In this document: positions 27,159 to 40,000 of the stretch, one piece after another
Position numbering within the stretch: position 1 is the stretch's first letter
Layout: the number at the start of each line of letters is the position of its first letter
Assembly: GCA_024305405.1 (NCBI GenBank)
Contig: JAKNDB010000096.1
Coordinates: 434,001 to 498,000, forward strand
DNA: 64,000 nt
From: Dirofilaria immitis
Taxonomy: Eukaryota > Nematoda > Chromadorea > Rhabditida > Onchocercidae
Direction: 5' to 3'
Translations under genes and position numbers: made by a program
The notes under the pieces: generated by a model
What the model saw: the letters and a program-made list of their open reading frames with translations, nothing else
The model's database searches: none
Told to the model about the DNA's origin: nothing

Positions 27159-28030
27159 TTATAGTGGACCAGTACAATCCATTTCACGTGCTATATTCAC
27201 CGTACTTTCTAATAAAGCGTCACGAAGCCGCCATAGTGCTTTCACTACTTCTTCATCCCTGACACCATTATCTTTAGCTTCCTGAAATATCGACAGCCTT
27301 GGAATTTAGCTAAGTAATCTGGTTTGAATTTACATTGAACTTAAAATGAGAAAAGAATATTTTACTTGAATTTGAAAGTAAGGAAATCTTTCGTTCAAAG
27401 ACTAACAAAAGTTACTATTAAATAATATTAAAGTAACTCACTTTCAGCCATTGCGTTGTCGAAATCTTTTGTGGTGGCGTTGTATTCCTTTGATTCGCCA
27501 ATAAACTCCTGCTATATTTACTTACAGTTCTTTGTTGACTGGTCGATAAAGATTCTATATATCTGAAATCCAACACTGCATAATTTACACCATACTTTTT
27601 GCAACTAATTACCAATTTATGCGCCGTATTCTACACTTACGATTTCCGATTCACATATTAAACCACTAATAACTTGATTAGCAATCGTATATATAGTTTA
27701 AAAAAAATGCTATACACGAAAGCAACGAAAAACTTATAAAACTTGAATATGCGACTACAACAATGTCGAATATAGAAGCACAAAAAAACCTAAAACATAC
27801 TTTAGATAAACTTCGGAATGCATAACCCTCTTGATTTGAACGGTATTCGGTGGTGCAACAAATACAGGCTGTGCCGGTTTTGGAACTTGAACAATTGTCC
27901 GACCTGGATCGGTTATAATAGGAGATGGTTGCTGTGAGGTAGATGGTGCCGTGTAGCTCACTGTTTGCAATGGTACTGCTGTGTAGTTCTGCGCTGCTAC
28001 AGCTATTGGTTGAGCAGTAGATGCCGTAAC
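27159..28030 (-). other. pbrm-1: polybromo conserved C-terminal domain (last three exons)
   Basis: A Pro/Gln/Thr-rich stretch leads into PVFVAPPNTVQIKRVMHSEVYLK, split over the exon end at 27801 and followed by YIESLSTSQQRTVSKY, TTPPQKISTTQWLK and VVKALWRLRDALLESTVNI. This mirrors the human PBRM1 end (FVAPP, HSEAYLKYIE, HWLK, DALWRLRDLM). It fixes the orthology and the true 3' end. Confidence 0.9.
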
Positions 28031-31000
28031 CTAATAATAATAATTGCATCACTACCATAGTTATACGTTAAAATTAAAAAAACTAGTCTCCCTATTTCTT
28101 CTCTCAAGTTAATGGAAAAAAAAGAATAATGAAAAAAATTAAAAAATTATTATGAGCGATAAGAATAACTTCTTCATAAGCTTTGAAATGCAAGTATGAA
28201 ATAATGCCGAAAATGGAAAATTCAAAAACAGTTAAAATATTCTTCCAACAAACTTCGGAATGTACAACTCTCTTGGTTTAAAGAGTAAAAACTACTTGCT
28301 TGCCAATTCCAACTTAACTATATAACGACTCTTTCACAATCAAAATTACAGAAAAATTGGAGAAAATAATTATGCGTTTATGCAGATGAAAACTGAAAAC
28401 TGAAAAATGAAAAAAAAAAAAAAAAAAAGCAATCGGTCTCTATATATTAAATTAATTCTGTTTTCGTTTCAAAAATTTTGAAAGCTAAAATTCGATTAAT
28501 GGAATTATATATACATATACCATATGGCATTGAAAGATGAATGCCTGTAGTATACGTAACACTGTTAGTGTTATATTGTAGCAGCAACAATTGCCACGAA
28601 CACTGCGGAAGAAAAATCCTTACTACGATTAAAACAGCTGATAAGCGGAAAAATGACGACAAAAATGAGAATAAAATTAGCATAATGATTACACTTGGTT
28701 GCATTTGTATTTCTTTCACTTTAAAAAAGATTTCTTTTTTAAAGCTGCAATCTTACAATTGTATGCTCCATCTATTTTAGAAAATATGGTATTTCATCAT
28801 CCTTCAACAGATACAAAAGGAAACATAATACTGGATAACGCGATAGAATATGACATACTGGAATATAGGAAAAGATGCAAAATCGCAAAGTGATCACAAA
28901 CACCATTGACGATTAACTTTCCGCTAACAAGTTTATGGTGAGAAGATATTGCTAATTGTACAAACAATTTGTATGCAAAAGAAAATAAAAAATTTCTGAA
29001 CATCTGACATCCCTACCTATTCACACCAACCCTAATAGAACTGTTTAACAGATAAACAGAGAAATGTAAAGATGTCAGAAATATAGTAAACAAAGAAATA
29101 AAAAGCTCGGAGTAGGAGCATGCCATGTTCTCAAAATTTCATTGTTTTAAATGCAATTAAAACAGCTAAAGATATTTTGAAGAGCAATGAAACTTTATAG
29201 ATTACATCTTAAAATACAATGTTAGCAATTAATTTACATCAAAATGTTAGTTAAATTTTGCTCAAATTTAAGGAAAAAATCATGAAAATTTACCTGTCGT
29301 ACTTGCTGATATGGATGATAACCGTGAGGGAATTAGTATGAACAACAGTTGGTGTAGCTGCCAAATAAGCCGTTGGCGCTACAGCTACTGCAGTCCCATT
29401 AACATACCCATTAGCAACAATTTGATGGGTTGAAACTACTGCCTAAAAATAAGGAATTTCGAAAATGAATGAAATAGTTCATGATACTGAGACATAGGGA
29501 TAAAATAACAAATATTTCAGCGAGTATGGCACGCCAAATAATATCGATGAATTAAAAAACAGGGATTGCTTTAGACAACAGTAAGACGTGAGCATTTTCC
29601 AATCGCCTCACCTGAGTAACATAAGTTAATGGCGCTTGTTGAATTGTATAAGTTTGATGAACTTGTTGAGGTCCATTTGCCGGCTGTTGCACGGCTACAA
29701 ATGTTGTTGTTCCAGGAGTAACTGATGAGGCAGACGAACCAGGCACATAAGTTGGTATATAATTTCTAGAAATTAGAATTTGATTCTCAATACTTTAATA
29801 AATAGCAAATTTCAAAACAAAAATGAAAGTTTTGAGAAATTTTTTGAAACTCCGATACTAAAGCCTATAAATCGAAGATTAGAATTACTTGCTCCTCTGA
29901 TTTGGATATATTGATTTGGCTGATGTTGCTAAATGCTTCTCTTTAATATGTCGATGAAGGCGCGGAAGAGAAGGAAATGGTCTGAAAATGATGTAATGAT
30001 ACTGATGAATATCATGATATAATGATACTAATCAATATCAACGATAAGTTATTCAATAATTAGCATGCTAATTAAAATATAGAAAGATCTACTTACTTTC
30101 CATCTTTCCTGTATTTCAAACACGATGTCCATAGACATACAAATTGATTTTCACCGTCAACTACTGCAAAAAGATTATAAATAAAAAGAACAGACTAAAT
30201 GAATCAAACTTTTACAATCTACAATTCAAAAACTAAAAACTCTCAACTCCTCAATACTCAAAAATTTATTTACAACTTTCCTTCTCTTGCTCACAAGCAC
30301 TTCCACTGCAGTGAAACTTCCATTCATAATTTGAAAATATCTGACTAGAAATTACTTACCAATTTGGGAAGTATGTACTGTTTTTACGTGGTCATATAAT
30401 TCCTCCGGATTATCATATTGGAAGTCACATGTCTGCCACTTGCACATATATACTCGGATTTGTCCAGGCTTAAACTTCGGTGTTAATGCATTATAAAAGC
30501 GTTTCATGTTTCCAATAACACGAATATCAATAACTGTATGTTCTTGCAGAAGCTCAGTTTTTTTGTTTGATAAAAATTAATGTAATGCGTAGAAAACAGT
30601 AAATTATAAAAAAATTTTCCGAAATCTAATACACTTGATTTTTGTGTGACTTCGTAAATATTCACCAAAATCCGCATATGAGGCGGTTCACGTGCTTCTT
30701 GTTTCGCCCGCTCATTTGCGATATATTCCGCTCGAACTTCATATTGTTTTTTCTGTTCTTCTGACAGTTTCTTCCACTATAAGGGAAAGAGATGATAAAT
30801 ATCACTGAATAAATAAAATGCGATTAAACTAAATCCTATCAACAAGATTTAAGATGCTGGTAACAAAAATACATTATTACCTCAATGCCTACAATTTTGC
30901 TAACTTCGCCGAAACCAGCTTCTGGATTTTCTTGCATTACTTTTTTCGAACTTCAGCCGAAAATAAAATATAACCGCTTTTGGATCGCGCATTAAGTTTT

Positions 31001-34000
31001 GGTTGAGCCGCTAACCACGTTACCAATTCCTAAAATTAAAGTTTAATTTCTGCCTAACATTAACACCATAGGACTGACTCTTATGGAAGACTACAAGCCA
31101 TATGTGATATGTTCATCATCGATAAAGATTTCAGCTCGTAATGATAAATACGAATTTAATTCATGTTATATTCATGTTTAAATACCTTTCCAGGAGTAGC
31201 AGTAGTTGCAACTGTATGCTCTGTGCCATCATTTGATTCCGATGCTGTTTCATCCATATCATCCAATGGCTCCATTGGCACTGATGAATTTGCCGCATGC
31301 ATTAGTAAAGGTGACATCTCCTGCAAAATATAAATAAAAAAATGATTACAATCAAAACAGCATATGATATCGATTTTCAATCAATGTTTTCTGAAAGTTA
31401 GATTTTTTATATGCATAAACATTACCGTTTAAATGCTTTGCGAAAAAAAAGAAACCATAAAATGTCATAAGTCACTCACACTTAGAACTTTATAATATCG
31501 ATTTGCGATTAGCCTTATAAAATCAAGGAGATGACATGACAGAAATTTTCTTACAGCACTTAAACTCAGTAAACAGCAAATAATTTACTTCAAGCTACAA
31601 TTTTTCTTAAGCATGATGTATCCAGCCAGCATTATGCACTGGAATATTTGTATACATTTAGAAAGAGTTGCAAACAATAAGGATAAATTTCTTTTTCTAA
31701 ATTCGAGTAAATGTTTGAATTTCTGTCTGATGGAATAATTTTTGACAGTACAGAGAAATCATGATATCTGTTGATTCGATCAGTGTAACTTCATTCCCAT
31801 TCACATATTTTTTCATATCGAATTAGAATCATTAAATTTTTTGAAAAAATCAATCATATTACCGTCGTCTTTTTATTCGTATTTCTAACCTTGTTAACTG
31901 AAAATTCCCAATCGTTTTATCACCTTCTCAATTGTCAGAATATATTTTTAAAATGATGTTCGGATTAGAATAAAAAGAAGAAAAAAATTATAGCTTACCA
32001 TCAAAATCAATTAATAATTTCGTCTCGTCTTATCATAAATGAAATTTCTCACTGTTTCTCCCACAACCCTCTATTAAAAAATTCAGTTGTAGTCTTCATA
32101 ACACACAAATCCTTTTTTCTTTCTCTCTCCCCTTTCTTTTCGCTCTCTCTCATTACACAACTTCACAATAATCATTGGAACAATCTTACACTTGAAATTG
32201 AAAGTAGATCTCAAGGCTTAATTATGAAAAACTATTTAGGAAAAAATCTCTAGAAATGAAATTTTTAATGCATTTAAGTGTTATGCAATAATTCTTTCTT
32301 CCTTCCCTCATTACTCGTTAATATACAGCGATACTTTGCTTATTACATTTGTTAAAAGGTAGAAGTGAATTAATGAGAAAAAATACTACGCGAATGCAAG
32401 AAATATTAACAAGAGAATAGGCACAATGATAAGCGAGGAAAGATAAGGTATGAGAAAAAAGGAGATGAAAGCTTATTAGCAGGAAGTTCAAGTTAAATCG
32501 TCGGCTACTGCGCTTAGGACTGACTACCAATTATTTTATGTGTTTCTTTTGTTAACATAATCAACTGAAATAATATGTGTCAGTTGAAATTTCATCATCA
32601 CTTGAACGAGTTAGTATCTTGCTTGACTGATAAGCAGTATTGTTATCTTTCAAAAATCAGTCATTAATCTTTTGACAAGATGACAGAATCCTATGAAATG
32701 GATCTTATTTCTTCTGAACAACTTCCACTAATGATAACTTTCGAGAATGCTCACATAAAAATTCAAATTAATATTCAGAATTAACATCAATTTTATTTTT
32801 TATTCCCTACACTCATTAATAATACATGAAATTTTATTATATCATTTGAGATTTATAGCAACAACACTCTCTTTTCCAGTCTGTCAATATCAGCACAATT
32901 TTATAACACACACGGAGACAAAAATAACCAATACGAATATTCAGTATTTCTACAAATATAAATTAAGCTTATGCAAACAATACAAACTTATTCTTTAAAA
33001 TATGAACGTTAAAGAGAAATGATACATACTATATGAGTAATATATACATACAAGGAAATATTCCTTTTTCATTTCAATTTAAATATATGAATAAATTGAA
33101 TCTTTAAAGCTCAAACAAACCTTCTCCATAGCTATCGGAGTTTTGAAATAATATATTTCCGGTTCCAGGACTTCCGATGATAAATTATAAGTCTGAAAAA
33201 ATGAAAATATAAAAAAATCATTTTAAAACAGTAAATAACAATGCGAATAGGAATATATTTTATTGCTTGCTGATGCTAAAATAATCAAACTAATTATCAA
33301 TATCCTGTCACCACTGTATATATATTATATATATATATATATATATAACGAAGATTTTCAAGAGATTTAGCAACATCACAGATGTAACAGAAGGAAAAAG
33401 AAAATATGAACTTGTCCTTTTACTCAATCTCAATAATAATTCACCACTTATTTATTAAATCTTCTTTCACACTCCCTAAACTTAACGTAATCCATCCTGT
33501 AGTATCTTCAAACAACATATAACATATCACTTAAATATATTAATTACTACTTCATAATCAATAAAATTATCTACCACATGTGCATTATCAGTTTCATCTT
33601 TACCTTAATAACTACAGTTTACGTGTTATGTATTATCATATATATGTTGCATCACAACCACATTTTCGGCAGTATTTTTGCAATATGATGCAGAACATGA
33701 TTCTTACACTATTATAATAACTTTTGCTGTAGTACGCATGCACATACATTCATATTTATATATTATTTTACTTGATAAAGCCATCTTATGACACAGTTAT
33801 CTATTGTCCTTTGGATACAGTATCAATTACTACCACCATTTCTCCGAAACAGTAACCATCACTATTGTTCTGGCTATTCATTTTTACAGTAAATATTATC
33901 TCACCTTTAATTTTGAACTGTATTGAGAGTAATAATCCCTAGAATAAGAGGTAATACTATTACTATTGCATTATATAAAAAACAAAAATGTTCCAATCCA

Positions 34001-37000
34001 CACATGTAAACAACATTGATAATATAAAAAAAATAACAACAATAACAGACAGATGGACAGACAGACAGACACACACACACACACACACACTCATATATAT
34101 GTATATGTATACAGAGAATCTCTAGCAGTATGTCACACGCAGATAGCCGCAGCTACAACATCAGCCATCGTTGTACTTAGTTGCACCAGTAGAGACGACG
34201 ATGACAATGATGATGGCGATGATGATGATGATGATGATGACGATTATAATGATAACGATAACAATAACAACAACAACAACAATGCCAGAGGGATAGTACT
34301 AGGTGCAGCCATTTTACGGGTCATAGCGCCAAGGCTACGTAATACGATAGTAGCAGCTATCACTGCTATCGCTGCTATTACTGTTGCTGTTACTGTTGCT
34401 GTTGTTGTTGCTGTTGCTGTTGCTGCTGCTGCTGCTACTGCTACTATTACTATATTACTGTTGTTGTTGTTGTTGTTATTGTTGCTATCCGTTGCTTTTG
34501 CTTATTGCCTGGCTGGCTGGCTGACTTGCTGGCCGATTACACAGAAGTGCGGCCAGTATCGCATGAAGAAAGTTGCTCGTGCTTCCTTTTTGTCACCCGT
34601 GCCAGTGATAGTTTGTGTAGAAACGGAACGGACACAACGGGAAATGAGAGGCAGAAGAAGACGAAGAAAGGTGCAGGGTGCAAGGAACGGGTAAGCTTTG
34701 GTAATGAAGGCAGCAACTCTGCTACTGCTGTTACTGCAACTACTGCAGTTCATCCAGATATTCAGCTGATGATGATGATGACGATGACGGTAGCAATAGG
34801 CGACGGGCAGCAGCAATAGGCGACGGGCAGCAGCAACAGCAACAGCAGCAGCATTCGGTTGTTGTAGTATATGGTGGTAGCGATGGTAACATTCTATGGT
34901 AGCTAGTAATGGTAGCAACAATCATTTTGCCTCATACACACACACACACACACACACACATACACCCTAGCAGGTTATCTTATCCATTGCTAGACGGACG
35001 GTCAATAACACCTTTGGTCGCATATCAACAGTGTTGGCTTATTGACGGCTATACAGCATCAACGTCAACAACATCTACTCCCCGCCTGCCTCCCGCTATT
35101 CATGTGTGTGTGTGTGTGCGTCGTATGCGTATATGTCTGTGTATGGAAACACATACATGCATACATAGATACATATATACACACCCCAGACAAGTTTGGG
35201 TTCTTGTCATGCTGAATAAAAAGGATAGGCTCGTTCTCGAGATGCAGTCGGGGCAAACCATTTATACAACTTTTGCCAAGTGGACACAACGCAATCTCTC
35301 TCTCCATCCAATTCTCCCCATTCAAACCACCACAAGGAATGCCTCATACATAGATGTATGTATGTGTATGTGTATGTATGTGTATATGTGCGTGTATGTG
35401 TGTATGCGAGTGCGGGTGCGAATGCGATGCGATGTGATGTGTCGAGACATCATCAATAGTTGTTGCATTGTTAACAACTTACCCTCGTTCTTTCTCTATC
35501 TCTTCGTCTTCTTGTACTCTCCTCCTCTCTTTCTCAAGGAAACGAAGAGAGTATATATTCAGCACGCACAAAGAGTTATTCCTCCTTTCTCCTTACTATA
35601 AAACAACACGAGAGAAAAATTGATTCTTTCTATTTATAATTTCTCTTCAAATCACACTATATCTTCAACTTCATCCTTCTTTAGCCTTTGTCTCCCTCTC
35701 TTTCTATATGACACTTCATTTTCATGTTGATTATATGATCTGTCAACAGCATGCCCTTCCTATTTTCACATCTACTAGCGACCTTTCCTCCTTCCACACC
35801 TTCTGACGATGGATGTTTATTCCGATATATATGTGTGTGTATGTGCGTATGTGTGCATCTGTTGTAGAATTTCGACTTCTCAATTCGTCTTCAAATTTTA
35901 GCAGTTCACAGATTGGTAATATCGCAGGTGCTGATTTAATTCATCGTATTAAACGTCTTAGTTAGGTCATCGTGTTTTAAGTACCACACGCATCCTTACT
36001 ATTGTCATCCTCCAGCTGTTCTATATCATGAGTAATATATCGATCCGACCAATGTTTGATATATATATGCGCATAGTCAAGGGTACTAATTTGCCCAGCA
36101 TTCATTAACCCTTCTATTCCGCATCATTTTCCCACATCATACAAAGAGACACATGTGTACACATTTTTCATTCCCAATACTCTCCCTCTTCCCTTTCTCT
36201 TCTTTCTCTCTCTCCCTCCTTCTCTTCGTTCCATTTGCAATTTTTGTTGAATTATTCGTAACGAGCGCGCGCTCCACACTCAAATTATTACATTTCGAAC
36301 AATTGCTCATCTATTCTACTTTGTATATGAAATTGTGGAATTGGTGGAGTTTGGCTGTTACCAAAACATACTTGATATTTCTGATACTTATCACTATGGT
36401 TTCTCTTCTCTTCTTTTCTCTTCTCTTCTCTGGATGGAATTGAATTATTTCTAATAATACAAAAATTAAAAATTCACGAAACGATTATACTGAGATTTGA
36501 AGGGAAGATATAAGAAAAAATGAAGTTGTACATTTGGACTGAATGAATAATTGCAATTACCTGGGAATGAAGTCGAAGTGATATTGCAGGAATTAGCAAA
36601 ATCTATTTTATAAAGCAAGATCTCTTAAGACTTCTGAAACTACCCAGGTATTTAACATGCTCCCGTCGAAAACCGATTTCTCAAATGAGCTTATCGGGCA
36701 ACCACTTTATCACTTATGTTTTCCCATACTACGAGGCGATTATGCAAGATCTTCAATTTTCCAGTAGAAAATCCAAAATGATCTTCAGAGAAAAAAGCAA
36801 ATAGACGAGATGAAGTATGAGAATTAATTTATAGAATTTGAGTAATTTACCTTTAAAGGATGTTTCAATTTCTTGGCATATGCATCATTCATTGGTTCTT
36901 CTTGATCACCAGAAATGGGCGTATTACGCATCGTACTTGAGGCCTGATTCGATCCACTATTGCTGTCATCATCTACCGAGATACTCGAAAATGAAGCCGA

Positions 37001-40000
37001 TATGGATCCCGCTTTTGTAATCGTATCAGACTGTTCAATACCTTTCGAAGTAGAGGGAACACTGGTATGAAAATCTTCTGTTTTCGTTTTTGCAGTTGAT
37101 GATAACTGATCCACATCACCTTTTAAAAATGTCTTCTGCTCATTTGTCGTTACCACCGCACAGTCACTTGCAACATTTTTTGATGAACAGTGCGCCGGTT
37201 TACAACCTGTCAAACTGCATCGTTTCCCACCATCTTCGTAGCCTCGCACTTTACTTTCCACAACATAAACATCAGACTCATCAATTTCCGTTGGTCGTCC
37301 TAAAAAAAATACTCAACACTTTCTTGGATTCTAAAATTAATATTTTCCTTTCTATCGATGTATATGTTCGATGTGAATCCAGCGAAATATGACATATTTA
37401 AATGAAGAAATTTTTTTCTTAAACCAAATTTCATGTTTTAAAATCACAAACAGATTAATGATGGAAATTCTTATGAATAGGAAAGTCACAGTTTCTCCAA
37501 GTTTTAGCAACATCATACTCCCTCTGATTTGACTCGTTAGTTCAGCCGCTTCCAAAGCAAAAGCTTCCGGAATCCCAGTTTTTGCAAATGGATATGGATG
37601 AATAATATACAATAAAAATAATCTAATTATGATATTCAGTTATTTATTCATTCCTTCAATTAAGCTTTTAAATGCATTGAGACCTCTGGTGTATTCTTTA
37701 ATGGGCATGACTGCGCAAAATCCTTGAACATTTTCCAATGGAATGGTTATATCCGGCTGGTCGACGGCAAATACTTCTTGCTTATAGAACATCCGTGCCG
37801 GTTCATGTTTGATTTCACGAGGACGTGCGAAATACGGTCCAGAAAAAAATCCATCACCTCTAAAAAATTTTCCAGATTAGATTGAAGAGTTAGGAAAAAC
37901 ATTTTAGTAAGTCAGAAAGTAATGAGTCATGTAAAAATAAGCGAGGAAAATTAATTTCACTTACTCAGTTGTTTTCCACAATTTATCGATCCGTAAAATT
38001 GCATTTCGATTTTTCAATGGATTATATACATAAACGAAATCTCCTAACTGGTACCAACGATCATTGTATTGCATTTGTTCGTAAAAGATTAATGATTTAT
38101 TAGCAGTTTCTGATATATCTAAAATACACAAGTAGAAAGAAAGAACGTTTACAGTAAAATTATTTTTTAGTGATTGAATAATTTTATTCTATCAAAAAAC
38201 AACGGGCGAAATAAGGACGGAATCGGGACATCTTGATTTCCGCAATCATTTTTAACAAAGAAATTATTTTCGATATGTACCTTAAAATCTGAAATTCAGA
38301 CATAACCTTTCATTTCATTCAGTTCATAGCAAGAACTGAACAAATATGAGTTCACGGGATTCTTTCCTCGAGAACAATAGTAGATAGGATGACAAATTTT
38401 TGCCATAATATTTCAAAATATTGACTAAGGAAATCACAAATTACCGAAAAATTTACCATTGCACACAACTTCCACTCTTCCTTTTTCCAATACTGCTGGT
38501 AACTTTTTCAAACGATCATCTTCCAAAGATGAAGCTGAATCAACCGATTCCTAAAAAAAAGAAGTGAATATTTGTAAGGACTAAATATTATTTCATTCCC
38601 TTCTTTAAACTTCATCTCAAAACTGTAAGTATCTGTATTCTTACATTAGCAGCAATAAATTCATGTCCTGATACAAAAGGCAAAATAAAATGAATAGAAT
38701 AAAAAAACTTTAAAGTATTATCACAAACACTAAAACTACTCCAAATCCACCAAACCAAATACTTCCCTAAATAGGGCACAGAAGTTATCAAGCTAGTAAT
38801 AACAACAGCAGCTCAATAACTCATCTGACCCCAACAGTTTTGGCTACAATTATTTTCTGTGAAATTCCAAAAGTTACGTCATCATTTGTGCCAACTATCA
38901 CACCCGGCTGCGTCGGAAAAGTTTTCCGGCTTGCAAAAACTGATGTGACACGTTTTATTACTGCTAGAGGTTTTTCTCGCTTTATATATTCTACTTTCTC
39001 ATCTTCCGAATGATATGGCCAATGCTGCAACGAAAAATAAATGAATGTGTTCTTTTTTCAAAGTGACAAAAGTGAAAAAAAGAAATATTTTCTATAATTA
39101 CTTTCAATTTCTTAAAATGCAACTGTCGACCCATGTAACGGCACTCACATACATATATATCGCCATCTTCAAAGCCCTAAAGTAAAAAGCACTATGGATA
39201 TTTCAGGTTATCAATTGAGAGATTTTCGTAAAATCTGAATATCAGAGAAAACAAAAATCAGAAAGATTGAAACAAGTAAAATAATTTAATTTTACTAATT
39301 AAACATTTAGTTTAATTCAGGCATGCATAAAACATTTATTTTGTAATCTTTATTCCAAAATATTCTAATCAAGTTTTTTTGCTTAAAATCTTCAAAATGA
39401 ATACTTTTGGTATTTGTCTCATAAACTGTCGAATTGGCATAACGTGGCATTTTCCAATAAGACGATCCACTGTTACTGTATCGTAGTAAGATGTAAGGAA
39501 TACTTCCTAAAGAAGGCAATCCTTTTCTTTCTAGAAACTGTCGATGCACTTTATGAAAATAAAATTAATACGAAAAAGAAAAAAACGAAAAATAAAAAAT
39601 GATTAGATCGAACTTGATGAGCTAAACATTTTTGATGTATAAGGACAAAACAAACATTTTCACAAAATTTTCGGGTGGCTAAATGAAATGTTTCTTCCGG
39701 TCGATAACACCAAGTACCACGTGCAAATGTTTGCCCATCGCTATCACGATACAACCGTTCAATCCTCATAATATGCCGTTGTGAAACTGTTTCTTCACTT
39801 GCTGGTGCTACATATGCATAATCACTCACCCGATAAATGATTCCACCTTGTCCAGTTGAATCCAGATCAATATCACCATCCTGAAGAATCAATTCGTAAT
39901 GAGTAAATTCCTGTTTTGGCTAAATTTCTATTCAAATTTCTATTTCAATCTTTTTAATTTTTAAATATTAAAACATATCAATTTTTAACATGGCAATTTC

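Noticed and set aside
27678..28058. 126-residue frame over the polybromo C-terminal exon
   Set aside because: Shadow frame; the frame ending KRVMHSEVYLK matches PBRM1 and the splice phases.
34053..34694. 213-residue plus-strand frame with poly-Asp, poly-Asn and Ala/Val-rich runs
   Set aside because: Every run corresponds to a simple repeat, it lies within a polybromo intron, and an equally long frame exists on the opposite strand.
39307..39549. 80-residue frame GLPSLGSIPYILLRYSNSG overlapping the first BAH domain
   Set aside because: Another frame of the same DNA gives the expected BAH sequence with matching splice phases.
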